A DNA stretch of 64,000 nucleotides from Channa striata. Its lineage: Eukaryota; Chordata; Actinopteri; Anabantiformes; Channidae. Positions 1 through 13,476 of the stretch are shown piece by piece. Each line of letters opens with the position of its first letter. Within the stretch, counting starts at the first letter, position 1. The translations under genes and the position numbers were made by a program. The notes beneath the pieces were generated by a model. The model was not told where the DNA came from and made no database searches. It saw only the letters and a list, made by a program, of their open reading frames with translations. Location: contig CM065185.1 of NCBI GenBank assembly GCA_033026295.1, positions 7,006,001-7,070,000 on the forward strand, given 5' to 3'.

Positions 1-3000
1 ATTCTTAAAAAGATAAAGATTTATTATGATATTTATTTTAACTTATGATTTACTGCTGTTTTTAAATTTGGGGCACTCACAAGAGAATATTTTTTTGAAG
101 CAGACATGCTGACTTTTATTAGCCATGGCTCAAATTGTTAGAGCTCCTACATTTCCAAGAACACAAACAATAGCGTGTTTTAGTTTGACCCACTATATCT
201 ATAGCTCACATCTTCATCATGGGTTATTTTCCCACACTGGACAAAGCTTCAGAGCCACAATTTGTTTGCTAAATTTTAATACCCCTTTAAGAAAACTGTG
301 TGTTGGAGGCAAAATGAGAAGCAAGAAGATCACCAGGTTCACTGACGCTGCATAAGTCAAAACCAATACAGAGCTTGAGCTTTTGTGGTTTAGCTGTGCT
401 AGTCTGAAGGTTCAAAGTGAGTCGAGCTTCTGCACCTACGGGGTCGGTGAACCCTTTATCAGACAGAGGGCGACCGACTTAGTGGTCACCTTTAGAGCAG
501 AGCTTCCTCCTGAAGCATTTGAACGGGTGTATTTACAGTCAGAGAGTGAGCGGCCCAGGAGAGATGCAGCCAGCAATTTTATAGAAAGCAAAACCAGAGT
601 CTCCTTTCACATTATCATGGAGATTTAATGACATGCTGTAGGCCTCATTTAAACTCTTAGCAGCTGGCTGGGATCTATAGTACCATGTCACTCGGCAATC
701 AATATCTTTTTCACACACACACACGCCCTGCGAGAAATCTCTCTTATCGGGAAACATCAGATCAAGCAGATACACTTGAATGGCTTTTGGGGCCAGATTG
801 ACTAACAGTGAGGGGACGCGGGATCAATGTTTTCGCTTGCAAGCTAAACTCATCCTGTTGTGTTGTGTGTTAGCATGTGTCCACCCAGGGAGCGCTTGCC
901 TGCCCAACCAGCTGTCTGCTTATTCACGCCATATTATTGTTAAGGTGGTGCTGATCGGGATCACAGGACGGACCCCGAGCCCACGAGCAGGCCGAGACGT
1001 CTGTGGCCTCACCTGACAAGAGGGGCCCCTGATCGAGCTTCCCCACTGGGCTCAAGAGACAAAGCCGAGGGCCTGTGTTTCCAAACACGGGCCCCTCTCA
1101 CAACCCAGAGGTCAGGAATTTAGAATAATCTTGCTCAAGCAGGAGGGACCGTGCACACACACAGACACACACACACGCAGACGCACACATACACAGACAC
1201 ACACACAGACACTTAGGGATTAGGCTTTAATATGACCCTGCTTAACCCAACAGAGGAACAAATAGCAGGGGTCTATGTGGACAGGGGTTGTGTGTGTGTG
1301 TGCGTGTTTGAGGGGGTGGGGGCAGGTTCTACGTGGTCCAAAAGTGAAAAAAGTTGTGGTGGTTGGGATGAAATGTCCAAACATAGGACACATGTTTGAC
1401 AGAGAGCTAGCACATATCCATTAAAAGACAAGAAGCAAGAGGGTTTAGATATGGACTGTATGATCAAAGCAGACAAATGAGGAAAGAGATGAAGTAGAGA
1501 GGGGGGGGGGGGACCTGCTGCAGTGAGTCATGAACGAGCTTCATGGTCTGAAGGGGACACATGTGCTTTGATCCTCTTCTAATGATGTTTCTCAAGCACC
1601 ACCAGAGGATGCAAATGACTGACATCCACACACCAGTATCAGTGGATGCATCACCTGCACTTAGACGCACATCAGGTTTTTTGGACACTTCTTACGCTAT
1701 GATATCAAACGAACACTCGAAGCAATGTGGTGTTTCGAGGGTACCTGACATCTTACCTCTTTAGCCTCAGCGTGTACTGGTTTGCCATGAAAAGCGGGAT
1801 AATGTCAGCTTTAGCCCGGGGGTGCAGTCGTATTTTGAACTCTACACTGCTGGTCTCTCAATTTGCATGATTCTCGCAGAGTCACGGCAGACGAAGTACG
1901 CCATCTAGTGCAGAGGTAGGAGCCTGTGAGGCTTTACAAAAGAAACTAAAAATACAGAGAAGATCAGAAGAGCAGTTCAATGGGGGCCTCAGAAATTTGT
2001 TACGAAGAAGAAATGCTTCACTAATTAAAATCTCGTTATTGGCCCCACACAAACATTTCAGATCCATTCAGTTTCTATAGAGCAGCTCTATAAAGTCTCT
2101 TCCTGACAGTCCTTAATGTACAACTCTTTTTATTTCTCACTTTAGACAAAGTCTCGATCACAGCTGGATTAATTAGGCCCCCGCTGAAGCTTTGCCGCTG
2201 CTCATGCTGTGTGTATGTGCCCTGTCACCTGACAGCAGGAAACCACACACTGCTGCTGCAGTGGAATAAAGGTATCTCCCCTTGTGTTGCGTGTGTGAGA
2301 GATTGGAGCAATTTAAAACCATGCACAAAGTGAACATAATGCTATGATGGTAACTCAGTGGTCTGTGCTTTTCCAGCTTGTGGTGAAAAACGCGCTTACC
2401 ACTGCTTTATATTCACTCTCACAATCAGAAGCAACTAACTTGTGGTTCGGTGTCTTGCTCTGGGACACATCAACATATGACAGGAGGGGCCACGAAAAGG
2501 ACTTAGCTGCTTTAATAGCAGCTGTCTTAGCTGCTATTTAGAGGTGCAAGAAATTTGCAGCAAAACCGTTTATCTGATTTTGGTGTCCATCGATAAAAGC
2601 ATTTATCAAAGGTCACAAATATAGCATGATGATCACATCATAGGATTAATCTCCCCTGATCTACTTTAAGTTAAAAATAGGCTACACTGTGACTCAAATG
2701 AACTGCAACAAACTTTAAGATGAGCATTGTAGGACTTTTTACAGGCGAAACTATAAGGTCAGCCCACGTTAAACAACACAAAGCAGTAACACTATGAAAG
2801 TGTGGCCTCCGCCTGCCTAATAATGGGCCCATTTCACCAAGTCTAAGGAGAGGAGCGGACAATTTGCTGTCTATAATAGCATTTGCCAAAGGAGACAGGT
2901 TACTGAGGCGGTGAAAACCCACTCCATCTAAAATGATCGTGCTGGATCAGCTGTGGCATTGCGCGTCTTCCAACCGTGAAGAACTGTGGGCCGAGCACCT

Positions 3001-6000
3001 CTATAATTAAAGTGCTTATTGATTAGACTTTACGCACTCGTGCGTCCTCTGGACCGTGAACCAGAGGCACGGGGTGGGTCAGTCACTCTCAGACATTCAA
3101 ATCACCTCCAAGCCACGAGGGCAATGTCTATGCTAATGTCTATGGTAATATAGCAGTATTATTGTCAATTATTGACGCTTTTCCTAAATGGACGGTTGAT
3201 CCTCAATTGAAGCTTTGTATGGAGGGGTCAATACAAACGAGACTGATACCGGGGCAAGAGGTCAGTTCAATTTTGATTCCACTGGTTTCAGGAAATGAAT
3301 GGGGAATGACTTAGTTAATTGAAATATTAATTGTAAAGTAAATGGCATTTCTCAACCCCAAAAGGGATTTCTGTTCGTCCCCTGGTATTAAACAGAAATA
3401 TACGGGATGCATCTAAAGAAGGGAGAATGGGTCAGAGACCCTCATTTGCAGAGGATCAATCTCTCACTGGCTTCATTTGCACATTTATATCTTTTTTCAT
3501 AAGTATGCGCAAGCAGTGTGCGTGTCTGTGTCTGTATGTGTGAAGAGAAATAAAATTAAAAAGAGCGTTGCACAATAAAAGACTTAAAGTCAAAGGTACA
3601 AGAAGAGAACTGGCTGCAGCGCTGGAACAGAGAATAACAGCGGTTGATGGCTGATGGACCTCTGGTGGGTGCTGCTGCTGGGCTGGGCAGGTGCGAAGCA
3701 GAACATCATGCAATCAGTCTGAGAAAGGTCGGCGTATTGATCGGCATATATGGCTCCACTGTTACATATCAAAAACATCTCTGCTCTTCCCAACACTTCT
3801 GTAGCTCTAAAAATGACCTGAAGTGCATTGCTCTTTACAGGAGTCCATCCCCAGGCGGCTGTTGGGCCCGTCACACCGAGGCACCAGCCTCTTTCAGAGT
3901 CGAAGCCAGACGCATAGCTCTTTGTTACAGCATGCCTGGCCTTTATAAAAGTTTCCTGGTTGTTTTTCTTACTCGAGATGAGCTTATCAGTATCCGGCAT
4001 GTACACAGACAAAAGGGAAAGGGGATGAGTTAATCAGACTGTCTGATCATTATAACTCTCCTAAAAAGTCACATATCTTTATCTCCCAAAATGAATCAAT
4101 ACAATTCCTCAGTGTTGAATAAAGGATAAAATTAAACCTTGATCTGTCTGGAGCGGATTCTTTATTAAACAGAGACTGAAGACACAGCCAAATATATCCA
4201 TCTGATGAAACATTCTTTAATTACTGGTCTCATTTGCGACATGCCACTCACATTGTCTCTTTGCCTGTAGGTGTGTGTGCATGTGTGCGCGCGTGTCTTT
4301 GTGTGAGTGTTTGCTTTGAGCCGCTCACCAGCCACCGATGCGTTTCATATCAGGAAATGCGCCTCTTTATCTCAGCCTGATCTTAAAAACCCCCCATTTC
4401 AGTTGTTATAGACTGGCATGGAGGAGTACACAAAATAGAAAAACTATGATTTAGGGCATTTGAATTATACGTGAGTGGGTGCGTGTGATTGAAAAAAATT
4501 GTGGTTGGAGGCAGAGGTGTCTGGTTTCCTTAACGCTTTTCTCACATTTGCCTACGTGGATGGTGACGAGATAGGGCTCTGTAGAATAATAGTCACATTC
4601 AATGCGACCCTATTAATGCACCCTGAGAAATGTGAGTATCTTTATGTAAACGTGTTCTTCTAGTTGCCCTCGTGTCCACATATGGGTTTTCAACAGTTCC
4701 CCGTTTATTCCTTCCTATTTGCAGTCAACACAGGGTGAGGATATGAGAGTCGGTATTGATTGTAATTTCCTGCGACGCTACCTTCCACTCTCTTATTTTA
4801 TCAGGAGAATAATTCCTATCAGCCACGCTGTCAGCCGTCCAACAAACCTGGCTGCAGCCCAGAACAACAACTACTAAACAGTAAAGTATGAATAGTCCAG
4901 CCCAGTGTTTGTCCTCTGACGAACACGTTGCTACAGGGATGATAATGATGAGCCTGGAACACTGGGTGTGGAGAAATGTGCATGTATGTGTGCTGGAGTA
5001 AATATGAGTTCCAACTAAAAGCATGTCGTTATGTGTGTGTTTGTGGCTTTGTTTATGTTCTCCAGTGTATGCATTTGTATGCATTTTTTGCTCACTTTTC
5101 ACGGATTTTAATGACTGGGCATTGGGGATTGGGATTGGGATCTGCTGTTGTTGACTGAGGGAGTCAAGGGCATGAGGCTAAGATTTGCCTTCCATTCTGA
5201 CAGCAGGTGGACGGGCAATTGGGTGTATTTTTTGTTGTCAATAGAGCTGGTCTAATGATGTGGTGGCTGACGCTTACCAAAGGGCCACATACATACTGAA
5301 GGTTTCACTTTTTCTCTTTCTCTCTGATTCGAACTCGGTTTTTCTTCTAGCCTCGCATGCACAAAGGATCTTATTCACCCTCCCCTTCTTGGTTTTCCCT
5401 GAATTTATCTTACCTTTTTTTTTTATTTTATGCAATAAAATTGACCCCATTATATTGTCAATTTGACTGACTTTATGGTTAATGGTTAAATGACTTGAGG
5501 ACTTGAGGATTAACACATAACCCCATTCGGAATTCCCTATTTGTGGCCAATCTTTCCTCTACATTATGTAAGGCCGGCATTTTAAACTTAAAATGTCCCT
5601 TTTTAACCCTTTTGCTATTATTAGTAGTTCTAGTGCTGAATAAAAATAAAAAAATAATTAAAAAAATCTTTCTGCTATCAAAATCTACTATGTCTTTTAT
5701 CAGAGATGAAACGTAAAAAGCATTTTCAACTTATTCGGAAAAATTAAACATGCTAATACCGCATGTACACAGTAATGGAAAAAAACCCTGTATACTTAGC
5801 CATCGGCCTCTACACACAACAGAAAGATTAAAAATAACTCCACCCATGATGTGAGTAAACACCATGGGTATTCACGCCTGTCTGATTGAGAAAAAAGTCC
5901 CGAGGTATATTTCTGACAGATATTGAAAGTTGGTTTAAGTAAAATCTAGTACATGCATGTGTGATAAGTGTATATCAGATATAATCTTACTTTTATTTGA

Positions 6001-6329
6001 GTAGAACATTTTCCACTGACTTTCTCTAGCATCTAATTAATTCTGTGACACTTTCAGCTAACTAACGGTGTAAATTGGCAAATTATTAGAGAAGATTTGT
6101 GGCTTTCAGAATGAGCATAAAGGAAAGTGATGAGTATTTCTGTGTGTATGTGTACATTTACCTACAGGGGCTTGTACATCTGAGTGATGCTTCAGATGCG
6201 CTTGTGGGAACGTCTGTGGCAAATGGTCTTTTTGACTTGTGAAAGTTGAACTCATTCTTTCCTCTCCCCACTATGCAGCCACAGTAACACATCCCCCATG
6301 CTGACTGGGTAGAAGCGGAAGGGCTCGGG
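1..6329. other. Intergenic region upstream of the first chemokine
   Basis: I see no convincing gene here. ORFs of 60-140 codons occur on both strands but lack family motifs and plausible splice sites. The stretch holds CA-rich and GT-rich microsatellite patches, a G run at about 1500-1512, and several compositionally mixed segments poor in recognisable repeats (roughly 540-1130, 2150-2260, 2800-3130, 3600-4020, 4200-4400) that could be conserved non-coding elements. That last point is inference from appearance only. Confidence 0.5.
1153..1212. repeat. Imperfect (CA)n microsatellite
   Basis: CA dinucleotides with GA and CG interruptions run for about 60 bases. A GT-rich tract about 75 bases further on (1290-1306) is roughly complementary. 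Confidence 0.85.
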
Positions 6330-6337
6330 TTTTAAAA
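6330..6337 (+). promoter_or_regulatory. Possible TATA-like element (TTTTAAAA) of the first chemokine
   Basis: A TTTTAAAA box lies 228 bases before the chemokine start codon. A start site about 30 bases downstream would give a roughly 200-base 5' UTR. It is weaker than the clear TATA boxes of the other chemokine genes in this window. Confidence 0.25.
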
Positions 6338-6564
6338 GAGCCAAGATCAAAACTCGAATCATCACAAAGGCAGACACAACCTTGTCAACTGGAACAGCCA
6401 TGATCTCATGCGCCACTGCCGCTGTATGAGCAAGGCTGATTTTGGTAACGTCTCAGCCAAGCAGCGAGAACTTTCTGTGACGGATTCAGGTCGTACATAC
6501 ATTTGCGCTGAGGAATACTACGTTCGAAAACCTCTGGAGGACAAAGCTACGCTGTGATTTGAGG

Positions 6565-7480
6565 ATGAGAAATAATCTGGTGTTAGTGGGTCTTCTTTGC
6601 TCCATCACATGGATGAGCTCAGGCTGTGCAGGTGAGTTCTGAAAACCAGGACACGATGTCTGATTGTAATGTCTCAATAAGTATCAATGAAAAATAATGG
6701 AAATTTAACCTTTCTGTCCTGATGTGTGTTTTGTTTAGTCGTTGGACCTGCTGTGCCAGACTGTTGTAGCGGCTATTCCAACACCATTGCCCCTCTTAAC
6801 AAAGTAGTGAATTACACCATCCAGTTGGACGACGTCTGTGCCATCAAAGCTTTTGTGTAAGTGGTCCAGGAAGTCCAGTACAAAAAACTAACAAAAAAAC
6901 ATTTCCTGACCGACCTCTGTTGGGTATTTGGCCACAGAGTTTTGGTCATATGAGTCCAGCTCTTCAGAGTTTTCTGCCACAACCAAAACATCTTAGAGAT
7001 TAAATAAATGTAAATATTTCTGTTCCGATCCAAAATGTCCAAATGATCTATAAAGTCAAATATAACTACTTGCTACGTCAATATAGTCCCACTGAAAACT
7101 GTCAGGTGTGCATTAGTCAGAGACCCTGTCTGCACAGAGATACTGCTATTAAAAATACAATTGAAAATGTTATTAAAAAACAACAATAAAGTGCATTACC
7201 ATGCCATTAACAACTTGTGATCAATTCCAGGTTTAAAACAGAGTCTGGAAGGATAATTTGCTCCGACCCTAAAAGCGGCTGGGCTAGAAAAGCCAAGCAA
7301 GCGGTGGACAAGAAAACGTTACTACTGGTAATAAAGGAACACAATGAAGAAGGATCAACAAGTGACATTACTCCAACAACGGCGTCAACCACAACAAAAA
7401 AGCCACGACGAAAGAGGGGACATAGACAAAGAAAGAGGCAGCTAAGGATGAATGTCAAGAGACGGAGGAAATGTGACTGA
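6565..7480 (+). CDS. CC chemokine with long basic C-terminal tail (3 exons)
   Basis: Secreted CC chemokine, expected to bind a CC-family G-protein-coupled receptor and attract leukocytes. Exons are 6565-6631, 6739-6856 and 7231-7480, with GT-AG introns in phase 1 then phase 2, as usual for chemokines. The product is 144 residues. Exon 1 is a hydrophobic signal peptide (MRNNLVLVGLLCSITWM...). Exon 2 carries the DCC pair and the third cysteine (DDVCAIKAFV). Exon 3 carries the fourth (GRIICSDPKSGWARKA), followed by the C-terminal helix. After the core come a Thr-rich stretch (residues about 107-118) and a tail dominated by Arg and Lys (KKPRRKRGHRQRKRQ...) ending in KCD, with a fifth cysteine. 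Long basic tails occur in CCL21 and CCL28 and bind glycosaminoglycans or act as antimicrobials; that role is inferred here. I cannot assign orthology. Confidence 0.9.
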
Positions 7481-7703
7481 AGAATCGCAAGAAAACTTAA
7501 AGTTATCACAGTCTGCACACGTTTCCCTTCACTTTTGGACTACATCATATATTAAATTGATGACATTACATTAATAGTAAAAAAAAAAACTATGCAATAA
7601 CACATTTATTACTTAAATATGCAATATATATTTAAACAGATGCTAGCGATACTTTGTTATCTGTGTGTATGTCAAAGTATATATATATATATGAAGCAAC
7701 ATA

Positions 7704-7709
7704 AATAAA
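7704..7709 (+). terminator. Polyadenylation signal AATAAA for the first chemokine
   Basis: A canonical AATAAA lies about 225 bases after the stop codon, beyond an AT-rich stretch with a short (TA)n run at 7679-7692. It is the most plausible 3' end of this gene. Confidence 0.5.
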
Positions 7710-10700
7710 GTCTTTCTGAGCAAACGATGGGTCCTTGTTTTGAACAAATAGAACATAACTGAATGCATACAAGGCTAGAGCTGGAGTAAAAGCCAAGAAG
7801 CGCAGACAGCTCTGCAGAGATAACAAATTTACGCAATGATTAACATTATTGGTCGTAAGAAGTTTGAGCATAAAAATTGCATTACTGCGACTGTTCCGTA
7901 CTTTGTTTGTAGTTCATGTATTTGTATCCAAATGGAATTATGTTCATGACGGAATGTCCCACTGCTGTCAACTTTGTACAATATAGTAATTTGTAATGAG
8001 TTCCATTTTCAGTTTCTTTGATTATTCCTTTGGTTGAGTTAGGTGTTAGAACCCTCTTGAATCTGATTCATTTCATAAGGCTTTGCAGCCTTAACTATGA
8101 TCACGCTGGCTTATTAGTGAACATTGCTAGATCACATATGTCACATGAACTGTGTGATAGTGACACGTTCACATAAATTACAAGTCGATGTGGCTTTTAT
8201 AGTGTTTGAAGTGTGTTTCCGTGTCTGCTTAAGTCCTGTGCAGCCCAGTGACAAATGTCCACAGCAACGTGTTTCAGTTGTTTGTTCAAGTTGAGTCACG
8301 CTCTGAATGATGAGTGGACGCACTTATTCCTAAGATAATTTTGGTCATTTGCATTATAGGTATATTAAAAAAATGTCATACTCTTAGAATTTTTCTTTTT
8401 CTTTGTTTCTTTTTTTTTCTTTTAGCAAACTCTCACTATCACACAATCTTAGTCCTAGTGTGACGCAAACAAACTACCACAGAAACCATTCTGCATGTGA
8501 TAAACCGAGTCAACAGTTAATAATCACCACCAGTTATACTTCCGTTTGGCAATCAGTCATCCATTAAATATATGGTGTCATAAGACGGAAAATTCACACT
8601 ATGTCTCATCACTTAATATCGCTCTTTAGGTTTGTAGAGTTTGGACTTTTGTCAGATGCTTTTATGTAAAGTGCCTGACAAGAGAGATACAAAGTAAACA
8701 AAAAACTAAGTGTAAGGGATTAAATTATGAATATTTATTTTGTGTAAACCGAAGATAAGTTTAATTGTTCTATAGCAAACATGTGTGATATGCTATTGCC
8801 TTTCTGTTTCAGAAATGTGTTTGGTTTATTTGAAAGTGGGGGGCTGCCACATCACCTAACCACAACGTCCTGAAGCTTCTACTGAGTATATATAAATGTG
8901 ATGCATGAGTGCCTGTTTGTGGTGAGAGAACTGGTAGAACATTATCCTCATTTCTAAGAAAATTAACAACATGTGACAAAATTGTTCAGCGGCCATGCAA
9001 CAACATGCATGACAGAAATTTCAAATGGTTATAGCTGCACTAATTTTATCATTACTATGTTTCATTAATAACTGACAACACTATTGTTTCATTTTACTCA
9101 CACCACACTCATCTAGGTTATTTTCAGTCATATAATACAGCACATAAACGCTGATTGTTGCTACCAGCCAAACAAAGTTGACTCACAGCTGGTGAGTATT
9201 GTTGTAGGTGCTAAGCCACCAGATGTATTGGAAACCAAACAGAGATAAAACAAGACGAGAGAACATCCCTGTCCAGTGACTTACAGACATGCAGTAGATG
9301 TTACAGAACGGACGACATAGATTATAATAATATGGACAACTGGGTTGACAACTGTAGGTTGTAAATGGCTATGAAGAAAATAATCTAGCAGACTGTCGTG
9401 CAACTTGGTGCCACAAAACAGAGCTGACCTACTAAACCGCCTCTCCACAATGAGAACGTGGAAGATGACAGTATCATGTATACAGTAAAAGAAATAAGTG
9501 AACACAGAGGTGAGACAGGTGAGAACCACATGGACTGAAGAAGAGAGAGAAACAAAAAAAAATGGAATGAGCAAACAGAGGCTATTCATACATCATGTGT
9601 AGTAGGTTTCTTCAATTATTGGGACCAACTAGACTGAGACGAACCTGCCGGAGGAAGAACTGTAACAGCTGAAAGTTGTTGAAAGGCCTCTGCAGTGGTC
9701 TGAAGTCAACAAGGGACGTGTACCACAGAAAAGGGGGCCTTATAAGAGGTGCTGTAGGTAAATATTACAATAATAAGCTCTGGATAAGGTAAAGATGACA
9801 TATAGTATTCTGTTAATTATTAGTGGTTGAGAAAAATATGCTGCTCTTGCAGTAAAAAAAGTATAATTTTATTTCAGTACTCACTAGTGCAATTAGAAGT
9901 TGAGAGATTGCAGTTTGTAATTTTTTTAACAGGCCTGCTTATGAATACATGTTTCTTCAGTTAACCAAGGTTTAGACCTCTTTACCATCTAGTTTTATGG
10001 GTGAGAGGTGCAACTAAATCCAGGACACTGAAGTGAGTCAGTACAAGACACCAGTACACCAGATACACCACATCCCTTCAGAGACCAGGACCACAGGTCA
10101 CGGCACTTCAACAACATTCAAATCTGATTGATTGAACAAACTGGTGTCACAAAATAAAGGAAAGTAGTCAAAAACTGCTATGCTCTTGCACTGAATCGAG
10201 TCGAAGGTGTTACTACTGCAATAAGAAGGTTCATGTACAAACTAGGTCAGACAAAAAATATCACCGAGTGTAAATAGATATGCAGAGTTTACATTCATCA
10301 GATCACAATATACGTTACTGCAAGTTAATAATGATGATGCTCCGTATGATAAAACTTTTTGCTACTGCTTTACTAAACTTTAGACTGCAGCCTGACTCAC
10401 AGTGTACGTACAGCTCACTTATTTGGGACTTATTAATAACAACAGTTTACCTCCATAGCAGGTATTAGGATATAATTGCTTATGCTTTTTTCCATGATTT
10501 GAAGTAAATAAAAGTATGATTGATATTTATTTACCCAAAAAGTACTACATCTAAAACCCTCTGACCGCTGTAATTTAAAGTGGGGCCTCTTACGTACCAT
10601 CCTTACCTGTAGTTACACTGTACATACAACAAACGAGGGCTGTAATCTACTGTTGTTATTCGCACCTGTCATCTAATATTTAGTAAGTTAAATACAAAAT

Positions 10701-11509
10701 ACTTGAATTTTTCATATTCTTATCTTGTTACCCCACAATGTAGGTTTAAATTACGTTTACATTCCAACAAGTTCTCCAACTTTAACCTCCACAGAGGATG
10801 CTTGTCCCTCCCCTCTCATACGACCTAATGCTTCATTGGACACTGGCGCCCAAACCTGCCTCCTTACAAACGTTGGAGAATGTAGACGAGCGAGCGTCTC
10901 GTGTTCAGTGCAGCTGTTTGATGCTGCTACGCAGTCCTACGTGTCATGTTTGACAGGAGGTACAAACGATCTACTCATATTTACAGCACAGTCCCTCTCA
11001 GGGAGACGACTTTGAAAAACATGAGAAAAAAGGTTTCGGTTTCATTCCTGATAGGAGACAAAGCTTCCTTTGAGTGTGCAGGAAGTTGTGGAAGAGTTCT
11101 GTCTGAAAAAGGTTTTAAATATTAGAAAAAAAGCAGCGGAGCACACAGTGTCTGGCAGCTCGTGCCACCATCACGGCACATCTGAGCCGAAGACCTTTGC
11201 TTGGAAGTTGTTGCTGTGGTCAGCCACCCCCATGGAGATCATTTTAAGTCACCCTTTTATTTGAGGTAAACTGTCTACATTATCATTTCATTTGTTAAAT
11301 ACAAAGAATGCATAACAGGGAAAATGTCAAATGTCAAACGACCCAACAATGTGTTTGAAAGTAACGGTGAGACACGCTGAGAACATGTGTACAGTACTGT
11401 ACAGTGTGCGAACTGGAGAGGTGTGCTGTGGTTAACCTGTCAAGAGGAAGATGGAATCACACCACTTTTCTCAGATTCACACACATTAATGTCAAAGTGG
11501 CATGCAAAG

Positions 11510-11550
<41 letters not shown>

Positions 11551-12867
11551 GGAAGACAGCGAATATTTTCACCCTATATAAATCCCACGTGTAAAGTCGA
11601 TGACTTGTAACCGTTGTGGCTATCGCCACATAAAGTTTTTGAAGATCCCATGATTCTTTGCAAAGAGGCAACACTAAGTGGTAAATACTGCTCTTTAACC
11701 GTGTGATAAAGTAATCACACATTTATCAGTGGAAAATATGTGCAAACAAATTGTTCAGACCCGAACGCAGAAGTCCACACACATATTGAATTGCCTTTGA
11801 TTAAATACATGTAGTGTGGGTCTATGGCTCAGTCACACAAGTGACAAGCAATGAGTGGGGAAAACCCATTACACCGAGGTTCAGAGGGAACGTTGCATCA
11901 ACTTTACTCCGCTCCACCGTTAGCCCCCCACACCTCCCCCAGCATGAGCAGACTGAGACAAAGCTGTACTTTCTCTTTCAACCCACATGTAGTAAAACGG
12001 TTTGTCTGATGTTAGCGCCATCAAATGATGGAAACATTTAACTGAATTAAAAACCTCAGTACCTTCCACCTGGTCAGCCTAAAGCCCACCATGTCCCACC
12101 ATGAGAGGAGGTGGAACACGATGGCCACCGGAGTAGGTGGAAATGATTAAACTGGCCACACTCTGAATGAGTCACTGATTCACACATTTTTTTCATAAAT
12201 AATCCACCTCAATATATTGTTTAAAATGAAACATTATAAAATATGCCATATATATATATAAAATAGTGTATTACCTGTATACACTCATGGTAATTGTAAC
12301 ACATTATAATAAAATCCTCAGATTTTGCCAGATAGTTTGTTTTGAATGGGTTTCACACAGCTGCAATATATTTTCTGTCCAGCTTTAGAAAAGGAATCTG
12401 CACATGATGCCATAATTTGAATTTCTGCGCGTATTGCTGAAAAGCAGAACTATTTACTTTAAAGCAGAACTTGTGTGGAGTATTTTTAATTTATAATAAA
12501 ATTAAAGATGCAGAGCAAAGACTGACCCATCAGCTAAACTTATTTGTAGTTCTCGAGACCAAAGGGTTGCAACTTTTTAGTGTGTCAACACTGAACCATA
12601 AAGCCACAAACTACCATAAAGTCCACTTTGAAGCTTTCGCTTTACACTGGTAGGTACTACCTCAGCTGAAAATGAACCATGAGCCAAACTTGCTGCTGTT
12701 TATGAAATCCATAACAATGCGCTGCTCTTAGACTCTAAACTCTATAGCCATAGTAAATATTTTTTTTATAATAATAAAAAATATTGCCGTATTACGTATT
12801 GTAATGAAGACACATAACATAAGGATATGAGATGAACCCAACGGCATAGTGTAGATGCTGAGATATC
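7710..12867. other. Intergenic region, AT-rich
   Basis: I found no gene with recognisable domains. A 96-codon ORF at 10725-11015 has no family signature and no clear splice context. An AC microsatellite lies at 11514-11548. The rest is AT-rich and unassigned. Confidence 0.45.
11514..11548. repeat. (AC)n microsatellite
   Basis: About 17 perfect AC units. Histidine/threonine and cysteine/valine ORFs translated across it on the two strands are artefacts. Confidence 0.95.
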
Positions 12868-12996
12868 CTGTACACCAATCAGCCGGAACATTATTATTGG
12901 TGGTCTTAATAAAGTCACGTAGGACAGCGTGAGCAAGTTGCAGCTACGCAGCCCCACACACAGCGAAGTGTGATGCGCTGTGTGCAGAGGTGTCAG
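12868..12996 (-). mobile_element. Internally deleted Tc1/mariner-type transposon remnant
   Basis: The segment starts with an end-like sequence (ACACCAATCAGCCGGAACAT) of the kind found at the termini of common fish Tc1-like elements. It then jumps to an internal piece (GGCTACGCAGCCCCA, then TGTGATGCGCTGTGTGCAGA) normally several hundred bases away in the transposase region. The arrangement implies a large internal deletion. The family match is from memory; the second terminus was not found. Confidence 0.55.
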
Positions 12997-13470
12997 AAGT
13001 GCTCAAAATTAGTACAAGTAAAGTGAAAGGCATGACCAAAAACACGTATCTACTACTATTGCCACTAGTACTATTTGGTTTTAACAATTTTATCTGCTAA
13101 CAGGTGGTTAACCCATCACGATACACCAGTATTAGGTCATAACTTTTTTACAAAAACTGTACTACTAACTACTACATTAAAACTACCAGGTGGCGTCATA
13201 TATTGACTGATCCCTCTAAAATATAGAATATCTTCGTATTCACACAGTAATTTATCTTCTTACTCACAATCACAGTGACCATTTTATTAGCTTTGGTTTC
13301 TCAGTTTCATTTGTCAGGTGTCAAGTTATTTACATTATTTACATTCACACACAAAAAACATACAATATTAAATAAAATTGATAACAATATATCTATTTAC
13401 TTAAATTAGGTGAGAGTTTGAGAGAAATAACAGCCTGGAGAACACTGGCAAAATTAGGAGCTACGGCTTT

Positions 13471-13476
13471 TTTATT
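13471..13476 (-). terminator. AATAAA overlapping the stop codon of the minus-strand chemokine
   Basis: On the minus strand the reading TTGAATAAA places an AATAAA one base inside the TGA stop. If it is used, the 3' UTR would be only about 15-30 bases long. No better signal was seen in the next 100 bases downstream. Confidence 0.35.

Noticed and set aside
3590..4012. 140-codon minus-strand ORF and the overlapping 129-codon plus-strand ORF
   Set aside because: The two overlap on opposite strands and show no domain, signal peptide or splice signals; they are probably chance ORFs in a mixed-composition segment.
10725..11015. 96-codon Cys-containing plus-strand ORF
   Set aside because: Cysteine spacing fits no chemokine or other family I know and there is no convincing acceptor or donor.
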